Shown: positions 1-8,688, numbered from the stretch's first letter. The stretch is DNA of 64,000 bases from Nostoc linckia z4 (GCF_002608075.1 NZ_LAHA01000004.1:328051-392050); one strand, 5' to 3'. Made by a program: numbers and translations. Notes: generated from the sequence alone by a model not told the origin.

Positions 1-251
1 TCTTTAAAAGAAGCGGCTCCACTACCATAACCAAGCGCAAAAGAATAGCGTTCAGAATTAGTCGGACAATGCCAAATGCTAATATCATGTTTGCCTTTCA
101 TTGGCCCGCGCCTCAGATAATGCGTCCCTCTTAGCAAAGGCTTTCGAGATTGATTGGTCTTCCACGAATGCCGACAGTTCTCGCAGATAATTATCAGGCT
201 TTTTGGGTCTGTTCTGTAAATGCGATTGCTTCCGCATCTCGGGCAATTCAT
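1..251 (-). CDS. Zinc-ribbon protein, partial
   Basis: A reading frame begins with ATG at 251 on the minus strand and runs off the left edge, giving 83 residues without a stop. The start is MNCPRCGSNRIYRT and two CxxC pairs (CPRC, CENC) about 20 residues apart form a likely zinc ribbon. The rest is basic with a WHCP segment. Function is unknown; similar N-termini occur in transposase-like and phage zinc proteins. Incomplete, so family assignment is not possible. Confidence 0.5.
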   Translation of the reverse strand, partial: MNCPRCGSNRIYRTDPKSLIIICENCRHSWKTNQSRKPLLRGTHYLRRGPMKGKHDISIWHCPTNSERYSFALGYGSGAASFK

Positions 252-333
252 TTACTCTAATCCTCAGCTAAAGATTTGGTATGTACTTTGCTAACCAACT
301 CTAGTCAACCAGCCAAAATTCTGTATAAAACTT

Positions 334-993
334 TCAATAAATAGCTATGTGCAATACTTTCTTCTCCACAACAGTTATCGTTTTATCGAAAAGTGTACTT
401 GAAAAAGTAAGCTCATCTGTAAATTTTCTAAAAGCAGTATTATAAAAACTACGAATAATAAAGGATATGAAGACACTCGGTGCGATTGGGGAACAAACAG
501 GTATTCTACAATTTTCAAATTGTCCCAAGGTTAGATGGCATTTTGGGTGATCTAATTCTTTATGATTGTTTGGATCATAATCGAATCTAATTGGTACTGG
601 TAATATATTTTTTGCTATGATATCTGCATATATTTCGTCTGCTTCATAAATTCCAGGTTCATTCTGGAAAACTTCTAAAAATGGTGATGGTAAAAAGGCA
701 AGCCTATGTGAAATTAACTCGGATTTTTGATAAGTATACAAAAGTTGTATTAATGCACCATCAATCATTTTAAAGTTATAGTTTTTATCTCTATCTAATT
801 CCTGGTAAATGTCCTTATAATCAATGTTTTTCAGTGCTATTGAAAGATCCTGCATACCAGAATATGCAATTTGATAACTATCTCTACCAATAGATGTAGA
901 TGACGGAAAATTTTGTTGGTCGCACAAACTAACTTCTATTAGTTTTTGAGTTATAGTATTAATTTCTCTATAAATTTCTTGATGACTAATCAT
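334..993 (-). CDS. DUF2290-like protein, partner of helicase
   Basis: 219 residues. The C-terminal half (RFDYD, HPKCHLTLG, CRIPV, then FIIRSFY) resembles the DUF2290 family as I remember it; there is no known enzymatic motif. Its start overlaps the end of the upstream helicase gene by 8 bases, so the two are almost certainly co-translated. Such pairing with a large SF1 helicase suggests a two-gene accessory or defence cassette. Family assignment is from memory of the motif pattern; function is unknown. Confidence 0.6.
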   Translation of the reverse strand: MISHQEIYREINTITQKLIEVSLCDQQNFPSSTSIGRDSYQIAYSGMQDLSIALKNIDYKDIYQELDRDKNYNFKMIDGALIQLLYTYQKSELISHRLAFLPSPFLEVFQNEPGIYEADEIYADIIAKNILPVPIRFDYDPNNHKELDHPKCHLTLGQFENCRIPVCSPIAPSVFISFIIRSFYNTAFRKFTDELTFSSTLFDKTITVVEKKVLHIAIY

Positions 994-3112
994 TTGAAAA
1001 TAAGTGACTTTTTAATTTTTCTATTAGTTCTTGTGACAAATCTTCTTTGTGTATAACACCTTTGTCTAAATCCTCAACAATATCTTTTAAATTTCTTTGG
1101 TTCTGAATTCTACGCTCACGCTCTTTAGGACTTATATCTCTATTAATAACATTCATTTTTCTGCGTTCTTCTTCTGTAGGATAAGTAAATTCAAGAACAA
1201 AGTTTCTTCTTCTGACTTCTTCAAATTCTCTCACCAAACCCCTCATGTCTTCGCCATAGCCTAATACTCTTAACCAGGCTTTACTTCTTGTCATGGCAGT
1301 AAACAAGATATTTCTTTTCTTGGAAAGCTCTGGGCCAGAGAAGCATTCATGGGCATTTATAACATATATCATCGCAGCTTCATTTCCCTTTGCTCTATAG
1401 ATACCTGTGAAAGTGACTGCTTCTTCACTAAAAAATTCATCGCGGGAATTTGTGACTCCGGCTAGGTTAGAATTAATCTTTTTTTCAAAGAGTAAAGCCC
1501 TAGATCTTCCAACTTCACCTTTAGTTGTTAACGGGTTAGAATGAATAACCATTATGTCATCATATTTTAATTCATCTTCCTTAATATTCTTCTCTATTTC
1601 GTTAACTAACCATTCATCTTGTTCGCGGCTGTTATTAAATGACTTAAATATAATTAAGTCATCTATAGCTGAGTGAGATTCAAGGAAGGTCGGACTAGTA
1701 TTGCTAGTTCTACTAAGCTTTACAGGCTTTCCATCTTCCAGATTTCCTTCCTCTACTTCATAACCGATATCTCTCCATAACCCTGCATCATCAAACATTT
1801 GGATTAATCCTCCATTTCTATAGATTCCAAAACCTAAAGCATGTGCAGAAGTTAGTAGTGGGCGAGAATTTCTATAGCATTTCTCTAATATGATGTCTTG
1901 TTTTGCTGTTCCTGATTTGTTTTGAAGTTGAACATATGGATTACCGTAAATATCTTTTCCGAAGATTACTTCTGGCGATTCCATTGTTTTATTGTTCAGG
2001 CTTTGTAACTCGTCATATGCATAAACTAGTCTTTTCGGATGCTTCAAAATTCTATAACAAAGTTGCAGAAAATGTTTAGAAAAATCTTGTGCTTCATCAA
2101 CTAATATTGCATCATAATACTGTTCAAAGGTGTTGATTTTATTAAGTGCTTCCTCACAGACTTTATCAAATTCTTGACCATCTACATTGCTAATCTTTCT
2201 TGCAGCATTTACATCTCTGAATTCAATATTATGTCTTTTACATATTTCATAATAAATTCCTTCCATTGAGGGACTTCCCCAAGCGTGAATAATTTTTATT
2301 CTTTCCCAGTCCGGCTCCTCATTTGTATGTTCAATGCTAAAAGTGTTAATAAAATGTTTAAATTGATTTTTGAGAGAACGAGTATTAAAAGTAACAGCAA
2401 TATTCCAATCAGGATGTTTTGCCTGTAAATATGCAACTTTAAGAGCTAGAACTATAGTTTTTCCTGAGCCAGCAAGTCCTCTAATTCGCTGTACGCCTTC
2501 TACCGTTTCAAGGACAGCAGCAGCCTGATTCTTATCTAGGTTGGCGATAGAATCTTCCAGTTTCTGAAGTTTTGCACCCCTAGAATCTTCTCGTTGAATA
2601 TAGCCACGCTGCCTCCTTTTTCTGATGGTAGTTATAGCTTGTATGACTGAATTAAGGCTTTCAAAATATTGGTTGTCTTCCCATTTACAAGATTTTAAGT
2701 ACTCTTCTAAGGCAGGCTCATTAGTTATGATAGGATAGTCTTCTGCAACAGTTTTTGGTGGATTACTCAACACAGGTGCAAATGTTACGACATGGATTGG
2801 CACCATTAGTTTCCTTTTTTTAACCAAAGTTGTATGCTGAATTAGTCTTGATTCAACTTTGATTGCGCTTTCATCTTGTGTCTTTTCTATATCTGTGTTG
2901 GTATCAATTCCCTCAATAATATTGAAAATAACAACGCCATGCTCTCTGGATAATAAAAGAGCATCAATTTGATAACCACCTTGAGGTGTCCCTATAATTG
3001 GGTATCCCAGATATAAGCTGCCATCGATATCGTGTCTACTCTCAAAGTAATCAGCCAGCCTTCTAGATGAAACTGGCTTATTATCTACATCACCTCGAAT
3101 AACATTAACCAT
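986..3112 (-). CDS. NERD-like/UvrD-family SF1 helicase
   Basis: 708 residues. The N-terminal 20-70 region (GYQIDALLLS, then GVVIFNIIEG) looks like a NERD/restriction-endonuclease-like fold. A Walker A GLAGSGKT is at 212-219, Walker B DEAQDF at 339-344, and C-terminal SF1 motifs include TFTGIYRAKGNE and FTAMTRSK. This is a nucleic-acid helicase or translocase with a probable nuclease domain. It is translationally coupled to the DUF2290-like gene. Nuclease-helicase fusions often act in anti-phage defence; that role here is inferred from architecture and from its place at the edge of a mobile element. Confidence 0.8.
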   Translation of the reverse strand: MVNVIRGDVDNKPVSSRRLADYFESRHDIDGSLYLGYPIIGTPQGGYQIDALLLSREHGVVIFNIIEGIDTNTDIEKTQDESAIKVESRLIQHTTLVKKRKLMVPIHVVTFAPVLSNPPKTVAEDYPIITNEPALEEYLKSCKWEDNQYFESLNSVIQAITTIRKRRQRGYIQREDSRGAKLQKLEDSIANLDKNQAAAVLETVEGVQRIRGLAGSGKTIVLALKVAYLQAKHPDWNIAVTFNTRSLKNQFKHFINTFSIEHTNEEPDWERIKIIHAWGSPSMEGIYYEICKRHNIEFRDVNAARKISNVDGQEFDKVCEEALNKINTFEQYYDAILVDEAQDFSKHFLQLCYRILKHPKRLVYAYDELQSLNNKTMESPEVIFGKDIYGNPYVQLQNKSGTAKQDIILEKCYRNSRPLLTSAHALGFGIYRNGGLIQMFDDAGLWRDIGYEVEEGNLEDGKPVKLSRTSNTSPTFLESHSAIDDLIIFKSFNNSREQDEWLVNEIEKNIKEDELKYDDIMVIHSNPLTTKGEVGRSRALLFEKKINSNLAGVTNSRDEFFSEEAVTFTGIYRAKGNEAAMIYVINAHECFSGPELSKKRNILFTAMTRSKAWLRVLGYGEDMRGLVREFEEVRRRNFVLEFTYPTEEERRKMNVINRDISPKERERRIQNQRNLKDIVEDLDKGVIHKEDLSQELIEKLKSHLFSND

Positions 3113-3310
3113 AAAATGTTGCTTTACCTAAAGTATCTACCTCAATTGTCCGTGAGCGCTCATGCAGCTTTCTCATATTTTGCAGTGGAATCCCTGTTGC
3201 CGATCACCCTCATCCCCCATTCCCCATTTCCTCTTTTAGCGTGAAGCGATGGCACTCAGATTCAGAGAATAACTGAGATGTAAAGTTGCTCAGTATTTTC
3301 AATCAGCAGT

Positions 3311-3541
3311 TCAGCTTGCGATTGCCCCTGCCCTAGTTTGTGTTTCCTCTACAACGCTAACTAGCTCGTCAAGGCTGCAATTGTACATTCGAGCAAGCTT
3401 TTGCGTCTGGAAGATGTTTAGCGTTGGGATTGTTCGCCCTTGCTCCCAATTCCTAACCGTAGAGCAGGCTACCCCAACACTAGCTGCCACTTCTTCTGCC
3501 CTCAACCCCGCTTTTCGACGTAATTGTTTTAGATCCATCAT
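3311..3541 (-). CDS. XRE-family repressor-like regulator
   Basis: 76 residues, essentially one helix-turn-helix domain (LRAEEVAASVGVACSTVRNWEQGR), then a helical tail. It faces left and diverges from the early genes starting at 3693. A perfect 16-bp palindrome and a rightward promoter lie directly upstream, so it probably represses both itself and the early operon, like a Cro/CI-type switch protein. Two consecutive ATG codons are present; the outer one is used here. Confidence 0.8.
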   Translation of the reverse strand: MMDLKQLRRKAGLRAEEVAASVGVACSTVRNWEQGRTIPTLNIFQTQKLARMYNCSLDELVSVVEETQTRAGAIAS

Positions 3542-3551
3542 ATAAGTATAC

Positions 3552-3603
3552 TACTAATTAATTAGTATAGTTCATTGACTTTTTAATAACGGGTTAGTAC
3601 TAT
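3552..3603 (+). promoter_or_regulatory. Early promoter with operator palindromes
   Basis: TACTAATTAATTAGTA at 3552-3567 is a perfect 16-bp palindrome just upstream of the XRE gene. Rightward -35 TTGACT (3575-3580) and -10 TACTAT (3598-3603) are 17 bp apart. A second palindrome, TAGTACTA (3595-3602), overlaps the -10. The shared TAGTA/TACTA half-sites suggest both are bound by the divergent XRE protein. On the minus strand TATACT (3545-3550) may be a -10 for the repressor with a very short leader. Confidence 0.65.
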
Positions 3604-3692
3604 TAGGATACAACACAAAGCGATCGCCCTTCTAAGTCCAATCAGAAAACGATCGCTATTGTGCTAACCCATTAGATTAGGCTTAATTAATT

Positions 3693-3971
3693 ATGACTCA
3701 AGGTAGCCTTGACATTCAAGCGCTGGCGCAATTCCAGCTAAACTTTTACATTGCCGAGCAGTCAGAGAGCGCATCACACTACGAAATCGATTCTACTGAC
3801 GATATATTCGGCAAGCTCTACCGCGTGTGGGGCGGGGAAAAGGGCATTAATTTGCTTGGCACTTTTTATCAAAACTTGGAAGGCTTGTGGGTATCCCAAC
3901 CTTGCAACAGCGACAAGCGCGACCAATGGTACACCGACTCTGAAGCGATTAACGCAATTCTTACAGCCTAA
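3693..3971 (+). CDS. Hypothetical early protein
   Basis: 92 residues, acidic, with no family recognised. It is the first gene after the rightward early promoter (leader about 80 bases) and is followed 21 bases later by a strong hairpin. A longer overlapping frame at 3751-4260 is not favoured. Position suggests an early phage function. Confidence 0.6.
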   Translation: MTQGSLDIQALAQFQLNFYIAEQSESASHYEIDSTDDIFGKLYRVWGGEKGINLLGTFYQNLEGLWVSQPCNSDKRDQWYTDSEAINAILTA

Positions 3972-3992
3972 AACTAATTCCCCTACCACCAC

Positions 3993-4019
3993 GAGCGTCT
4001 TAAAAGACGCTCTTTCTTG
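3993..4019 (+). terminator. Intrinsic terminator after first early gene
   Basis: GAGCGTCTTAAAAGACGCTC (3993-4012) is a perfect inverted repeat followed by TTTCTTG. It lies between the first and second early genes and could attenuate transcription, which would allow antitermination control. Confidence 0.65.
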
Positions 4020-4029
4020 TATTAAAAAT

Positions 4030-4260
4030 ATGGACTACCAAAAAGAAATTCGCTGCACGCTGCAAGACCTTCGCAGGCAAGCTTTGTCTCAATTCATGAA
4101 TTCATTCATGGAGATTTTGCACGCTGAGGGCTACACATTTGAGGACTTACTAGAAGTTGTTACTACCTTGGCTAGTGAAAAACCTGAATTTGAATCGGTA
4201 GTTAAGCACTTGGAAAATGCGGAAAAAGAAATACGTTTGCAGTCGGGAGGTTTGAGATGA
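4030..4260 (+). CDS. Hypothetical small helical protein
   Basis: 76 residues starting MDYQKEIRCTLQDLRRQ, predicted mostly helical and charged. The start at 4030 is preferred over a longer in-frame start because it lies after the terminator hairpin. Its stop overlaps the start of the next gene (ATGA), so the two are translationally coupled. No family recognised. Confidence 0.6.
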   Translation: MDYQKEIRCTLQDLRRQALSQFMNSFMEILHAEGYTFEDLLEVVTTLASEKPEFESVVKHLENAEKEIRLQSGGLR

Positions 4261-5792
4261 TTGCATCAGCCCCCGAAAAGCTTTTCACTTCAACTGCCCA
4301 AGCTCTAGACTGTTGGCTCGAAGCCGCCGAGAAGCGAGAAAAATTACCAGCCAAAGAATATCTAGAATATTTACACTCGTTTGGTTGGGATCGCCGCAGC
4401 GCCCTGTCTTACGTAAAGCTAGCAGACTTCATCAAAGAGCATTTGAGTGGATGCCTTGAAACTCTAGCCAAATTAGACATCAGAACCTTGCTAAAACTTC
4501 CTTTGCCCCGCTACGCCCCCATCGTCGAGGCGATTAAGACAACGGCGCGGACGCAAAAAGAGGTTGCCCAACTTATCAAGCAACTTCCCAAAAAAACCCG
4601 TACAGGGTTTCAGCCAACTGGTGAAGGCGGGGCGAGGATGTTTGCACTACCGCCGCTGCATAACGAGTCGGGGAAAGTAGTTGAAAAGGCCGCCCAACTG
4701 ACTGGGTTGAGCTTGCAAAAGCTGGTGGAGGAAGCTTGCCATTTAGTAACCTCCATCATTACTGGGGAAGACTTAACCCAAACGATCGCCAGGATACAAG
4801 AGCTTGCTATCAAGCAGGCTGGTGAGGAGGAAAACTCAGAATTCAGAATTCAGAATTCAGAAAACTCACAATTGAGAATTCAGAATTCAGAAACCAACTT
4901 AACTCCCTACGGGTTGTCGCTTCAAGATGCGGTGCAGTGGACTTACGCCGGAGAAACTCATGCCTCGTACTTAACTCAAGTTGAGGGAGAAAATGCCCTT
5001 CTGTCGGTCAACGACGCGATTTACTCAGTGCCATTGGCGAGTCTAAAAAAGATTGACTTGAACACCATCAAAGCAGAAATTGGCGATCGCCACAAACTAT
5101 CTCACCCGTATCAGCAGCTCTACATCAATGCTGTCAATGCAAAGCAGGAATGGGTGACCCTGCAATCTTTACCAGATGGCGACGACACCTACCAATCACA
5201 GCTAAAACAGTACACCCGCTGGCTGTCCTGCGCGGTAGACAACGCCAAAAGAAACGGGATTTGGCTTGATTGGGAGGAGTTAAAACACAACCAAAGGTTA
5301 ATTCTTGTTCCTGGTGGGGAAGATTTAATTGCTCATGTCGCCAACACTCCTAGACCAAAGCACAAGCCCGCCAAGACATCTTTTTTGGAAGCTTTTTCAT
5401 CGGGCGTTCCTGACAAGCCAAGTTTGGAACAGTCACTAAAAGACGCTCATGATTGGGATGAAATAGCCTTTCTTGTCGGTCGCAACAACAAAACTTTAAC
5501 CCAGGCAACAGACGGTTGGACAATCGAAGAAAAGCAATCGTTAATAGCCAAGCTTACAATTTTCTTGAAAAACAGTTTCACCTGTGCAATTCAAGAAAAA
5601 GAGCTTGCTTGGTTGCATCATGCAGCCTTAGCCAAGGCGTTGGCTAAATTGGAGTTTGAGGTCGAGAAACAGGTGTGCCAATTTGATAAATTCATTGATT
5701 ACGGAACTAGCAATGAATTGTGGAGTTTTCGCACGGAAGGAGGCGAAACTATAGTTGTCCCTCGGCAGGAAGTCAAAATATTTAGGTTTTAA
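4257..5792 (+). CDS. Hypothetical early protein with repeat-derived insert
   Basis: 511 residues, no family recognised. The N-terminal ~190 residues are helical and basic; the C-terminal ~300 are mixed. Around residues 193-213 the sequence reads NSEFRIQNSENSQLRIQNSE, the translation of a heptanucleotide CAGAATT repeat that elsewhere in the window is intergenic. The repeat keeps the frame open and may be a neutral linker. The gene is coupled to its upstream neighbour by a 4-base overlap. Position suggests a replication or early regulatory role, which is inference only. Confidence 0.65.
   Translation: MIASAPEKLFTSTAQALDCWLEAAEKREKLPAKEYLEYLHSFGWDRRSALSYVKLADFIKEHLSGCLETLAKLDIRTLLKLPLPRYAPIVEAIKTTARTQKEVAQLIKQLPKKTRTGFQPTGEGGARMFALPPLHNESGKVVEKAAQLTGLSLQKLVEEACHLVTSIITGEDLTQTIARIQELAIKQAGEEENSEFRIQNSENSQLRIQNSETNLTPYGLSLQDAVQWTYAGETHASYLTQVEGENALLSVNDAIYSVPLASLKKIDLNTIKAEIGDRHKLSHPYQQLYINAVNAKQEWVTLQSLPDGDDTYQSQLKQYTRWLSCAVDNAKRNGIWLDWEELKHNQRLILVPGGEDLIAHVANTPRPKHKPAKTSFLEAFSSGVPDKPSLEQSLKDAHDWDEIAFLVGRNNKTLTQATDGWTIEEKQSLIAKLTIFLKNSFTCAIQEKELAWLHHAALAKALAKLEFEVEKQVCQFDKFIDYGTSNELWSFRTEGGETIVVPRQEVKIFRF
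4836..4892 (+). repeat. CAGAATT heptamer repeat inside a gene
   Basis: Units of CAGAATT repeat with small variations within the coding sequence of the 511-residue protein. The same unit in reverse orientation (TGAATTC) is intergenic near 48740, 61105-61149 and 63040-63070. Confidence 0.8.
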
Positions 5793-5797
5793 CAAGT

Positions 5798-6610
5798 ATG
5801 GAACTTAAACTAGGAATTTGTAACCTTCCTGAGCCAGTTTATCTCTATGTTAAAAAGGGTGATTGGGAAGGAAAAAGTTATTGCTGGTATTACCACGACC
5901 CAGAAACGGAAAGAAATACTCCCGAATATTCCCCAGCGATATGCGGATATCTTTCGGAACTGCGCTTGACTCCTAAAGACTTCAAGGGCAAAGACAACAT
6001 GAAGCTTGATATCGTAATTTCGGCAGATAAAACTTACATCATCAGAAGTGGAATTGAAACGAATTTTACCAAAGGCTTTTTATTAGCGATCGCATTGGTC
6101 AAAGACTTGTCTAGACCAATAATAATTGGTTGTTCGCCTGGAGAACAAAATACAGTTTTCTGCCGAATTTATGACGCTTTAACTAAATCCAAGGTGGAAA
6201 TAGATTGGAGCGCCCGTTCTGATTGGGCAAGCATTATTAAGAGTGTTCAGAATAAATTGGGCGCACTTCACCAGTCGCAAGGGGAACAAACTTCTCGTGC
6301 CTTTGGGCCCGTAAACCAAGATTTACGAATCAAGGGAGTCCGCACTTTATTGAATTACCCTACAGATTTAATTGTGGAGTGGTTGAGTTTTCAAGGCGTC
6401 ACAAGACCCAGCGAACTTAGCCCTGAAACAGTTGATATTTTGGTGCAGACAATTTGCCTTGATTGGGCGAAGGATAAATTTACTCACTCAAATCATGCTA
6501 CTAACTCTTACAACAAATACGTGCTTAATGCTATAGCAAATGGTGTGGAAGAAATAGTAGCGATTCGAGATTGGACTAATCATGTTATGTCTAGATTGGG
6601 TCACAAATAA
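5798..6610 (+). CDS. Hypothetical protein, possible ssDNA-binding role
   Basis: 270 residues. The first ~150 are beta-rich (ICGYLSELRL, KLDIVISADKTYIIRSG, GFLLAIAL), a pattern that would suit an OB-like or similar small barrel; the last ~80 are helical. It starts 5 bases after the 511-residue gene and precedes the HNH and initiator genes, so it belongs to the early/replication group. A single-strand DNA-binding function is possible but weakly supported. Confidence 0.55.
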   Translation: MELKLGICNLPEPVYLYVKKGDWEGKSYCWYYHDPETERNTPEYSPAICGYLSELRLTPKDFKGKDNMKLDIVISADKTYIIRSGIETNFTKGFLLAIALVKDLSRPIIIGCSPGEQNTVFCRIYDALTKSKVEIDWSARSDWASIIKSVQNKLGALHQSQGEQTSRAFGPVNQDLRIKGVRTLLNYPTDLIVEWLSFQGVTRPSELSPETVDILVQTICLDWAKDKFTHSNHATNSYNKYVLNAIANGVEEIVAIRDWTNHVMSRLGHK

Positions 6611-6703
6611 GAACAAATAAAGGCATTAATCATCGATTATCTTACCCATTCTTGCTACGGCAAGAATAATTTTCTTGCGTCAACATAACAAGGAGATTGA
6701 AAG

Positions 6704-7267
6704 ATGACGAATTACAAATGTATTCCGCCAGAAGATTTGATTTGGGCAATCAAGCATTTTTCATATTGCGCTCTCAAACTCTATAACTATGCTTGGGCTG
6801 TACATCCATATAAGCCTAAATATGACAAATACTCCACTACCTACATCCCAAGAGAAATCTTACTCTCAGATTTGGAGATTAAAGCAAACGTTTTAAATAA
6901 GGCCATGACGGAAGTAACTGATAGCAAGCTGTTCAAGATATTTTATCTTCCGAATAAACCCTGCTATGAAAAATATGCTGGTATGGTCTGTTTCTCTGAA
7001 AACAAACATGGTATATACTTGCCTGAATCAACGGAGTACAAGTTCAGTGCTTACGATGAGTTTTTAGCATCAGAATACTGGCAAGACTGTAGAAGGTTAA
7101 TCTTAGCTAGAGACAATTTTAGATGTGTCAAATGTAATGCTAACCAAAAACTACAAGTTCATCACTTGACTTATGACCATCATGGCTTTGAGATGGAATA
7201 CTTGGATGACTTGATTACTCTGTGTCGTCGTTGTCATGCCTCTACTCATCATGGAGGTGAGAAATGA
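6704..7267 (+). CDS. HNH endonuclease with initiator-like N-domain
   Basis: 187 residues. Residues ~120-185 form an HNH nuclease: CVKC, then LQVHHLTYDHHG, then CRRCHASTHH, with paired cysteines for structural zinc. The N-terminal ~90 residues (IPPEDLIWAI, then WAVHPY) match the start of the next gene's product (IPEEDTIWAI, then WLADPY), so a winged-helix-like DNA-binding domain is probably shared. AAGGAGA precedes the ATG. The stop overlaps the next start by 4 bases. It may nick or cut near the origin, or be a homing-type nuclease that captured the binding domain. Confidence 0.8.
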   Translation: MTNYKCIPPEDLIWAIKHFSYCALKLYNYAWAVHPYKPKYDKYSTTYIPREILLSDLEIKANVLNKAMTEVTDSKLFKIFYLPNKPCYEKYAGMVCFSENKHGIYLPESTEYKFSAYDEFLASEYWQDCRRLILARDNFRCVKCNANQKLQVHHLTYDHHGFEMEYLDDLITLCRRCHASTHHGGEK

Positions 7268-8322
7268 CCGCTAAATCTCGACAGTCCATTGGTTCAAAAT
7301 TTAATCGTCCTCACACGATCATTCCCGAAGAGGACACCATATGGGCGATCGATCAAAAACCATGTGTATTAAGATTTTGGCAGCAGTGTTGGCTAGCCGA
7401 CCCTTATGGCTCACGCTGGATGAAATTGGCAACTAATTTAAGCGACTCAGCTTTTAGATTTGCCAGAAGAGTATTAGAGACAGCTAGTTTATTTACGTTT
7501 CGTCGTATTAGCTTTGGCAGTGATGGAAGAACATCAGTATGGGAAGTGAAAAATCTTCATGGTGCGCGGGTTAAAGATTTTTGGCAGAGTAAAAAAAATG
7601 AAGCGAATACCGCCTCAAATAAAGCGGACAACATTTCAGATGAAGCGAATATCGCAATAAATGAACCGGATACTGTCACCCAAAACCAGTCAGAGCAAGC
7701 GTTTGACGTTCCTTCACAAACTCCTCAGCAACACATCACGAACTCTTCAAAAGAGTTCGTGATGTGTGATTCTTCAAAGGAAGAGGCGATTGCACCCTTG
7801 GAGGGTGCATCGCCTCCATCTGTCGAAAGTGTGGAACAGAAGGAAAAAGACTTGTCTATGCCAACTGACACACATAACCCTCATGAAGGCACTTATTCCC
7901 CCGCACCCGTGACATTAAATCAAGACGAGATCTTTAATTGGTTGGATAGAGCAGACGCGGGAGTTTGCCCACCATTATGGGTAATTCAATATTTACTAGA
8001 TAGCAAGTATTACTTCAGCATGAGGGATTCATTGACCAAGTTTGGCCAACAGTGGAATGTATCTGTAGTAAATTATCAGGTGCAAAAATCGAGTGAAGCA
8101 GGATCTATGGTGGCAAACAACTTTACTAAATCCCAGGTTAGGCCAGCACGAATTCACAAGCTGAAACTCGCACAAACTTTAGGAGAAAACCCAGGCTTTG
8201 AATACTTGAAAGAGTGTTGGGATGACGATCCTGCCTTACGAATAGTTATCAAAAAACTAGTGGCTAAATTCCCTGAATGGGGATTTACTATTGCAGGAGA
8301 AGATCTGATCGATGATTGTTAG
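7264..8322 (+). CDS. Lambda-O-like replication initiator (candidate)
   Basis: 352 residues. N-terminal ~110 residues look like a winged-helix DNA-binding domain (IIPEEDTIWAI, ATNLSDSAFRFARRVLE). Residues ~110-215 are a low-complexity linker whose DNA contains four 21-bp-phased iterons and two long hairpins. The C-terminal ~130 residues are a separate globular domain. This three-part plan is that of lambda O, whose origin lies in the linker-coding part of the gene. By analogy the N-domain binds the iterons and the C-domain recruits the helicase. Family assignment is inference; the repeats are seen directly. Confidence 0.6.
   Translation: MTAKSRQSIGSKFNRPHTIIPEEDTIWAIDQKPCVLRFWQQCWLADPYGSRWMKLATNLSDSAFRFARRVLETASLFTFRRISFGSDGRTSVWEVKNLHGARVKDFWQSKKNEANTASNKADNISDEANIAINEPDTVTQNQSEQAFDVPSQTPQQHITNSSKEFVMCDSSKEEAIAPLEGASPPSVESVEQKEKDLSMPTDTHNPHEGTYSPAPVTLNQDEIFNWLDRADAGVCPPLWVIQYLLDSKYYFSMRDSLTKFGQQWNVSVVNYQVQKSSEAGSMVANNFTKSQVRPARIHKLKLAQTLGENPGFEYLKECWDDDPALRIVIKKLVAKFPEWGFTIAGEDLIDDC
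7598..7816. other. Candidate replication origin (iterons and hairpins)
   Basis: Four related units start at 7598, 7619, 7640 and 7661, exactly 21 bp apart: ATGAAGCGAATACCGC, ATAAAGCGGACAAC, ATGAAGCGAATATCGC, ATGAACCGGATACTG. They encode four heptapeptides (NEANTAS-like). Downstream, 7731-7747 and 7751-7767 form a perfect 17-bp stem with loop CAA, and 7783-7798 with 7802-7816 form a 15-bp stem with one bulged T. All are inside the initiator-like gene. Confidence 0.6.
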
Positions 8323-8648
8323 CCATGCGGTATATCTTTATGTCCAAACTCTTCAGTCAGATCGTTGATGTCACACCGCTGCTTATTCGAGGCATCGCCG
8401 TAAACAGCATATTTTATTAAGACTTCCTGACCTTGTTCTAGTTGGGCTAGGCACCCATCGCACACAACAGCGATCGCTCCATCAAGAGGAAGCTGGCAAA
8501 CCATACAACCCCAACCAGTACCGGGTAAGAGAGTCTTTTTGCCAATCGTCAAAATATTCGTCACCTTTACTTCGGAAGTTTCGCACCCACAGCAAGCGCC
8601 AAGGTCTAAAACTTCTTCATCAGAATAGCCATAACTCTTGCCAAACAT
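8319..8648 (-). CDS. Small zinc-binding protein
   Basis: 109 residues with cysteine pairs CCGC, CMVC and CDGC, suggesting a zinc finger or treble-clef fold. It converges on the initiator gene, overlapping its stop by 4 bases, and is alone on the minus strand here. Function unknown; such small zinc proteins are common phage regulators or inhibitors. Confidence 0.65.
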   Translation of the reverse strand: MFGKSYGYSDEEVLDLGACCGCETSEVKVTNILTIGKKTLLPGTGWGCMVCQLPLDGAIAVVCDGCLAQLEQGQEVLIKYAVYGDASNKQRCDINDLTEEFGHKDIPHG

Positions 8649-8688
8649 TTTTGTTGAGTTTTGAAAGCCCTTATATTATCCAGAAGAT

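Noticed and set aside
3751..4260. 169-codon open frame on the plus strand
   Set aside because: Its first half overlaps the 92-residue early gene in another frame and runs through the terminator hairpin; only the part from ATG 4030 looks real.
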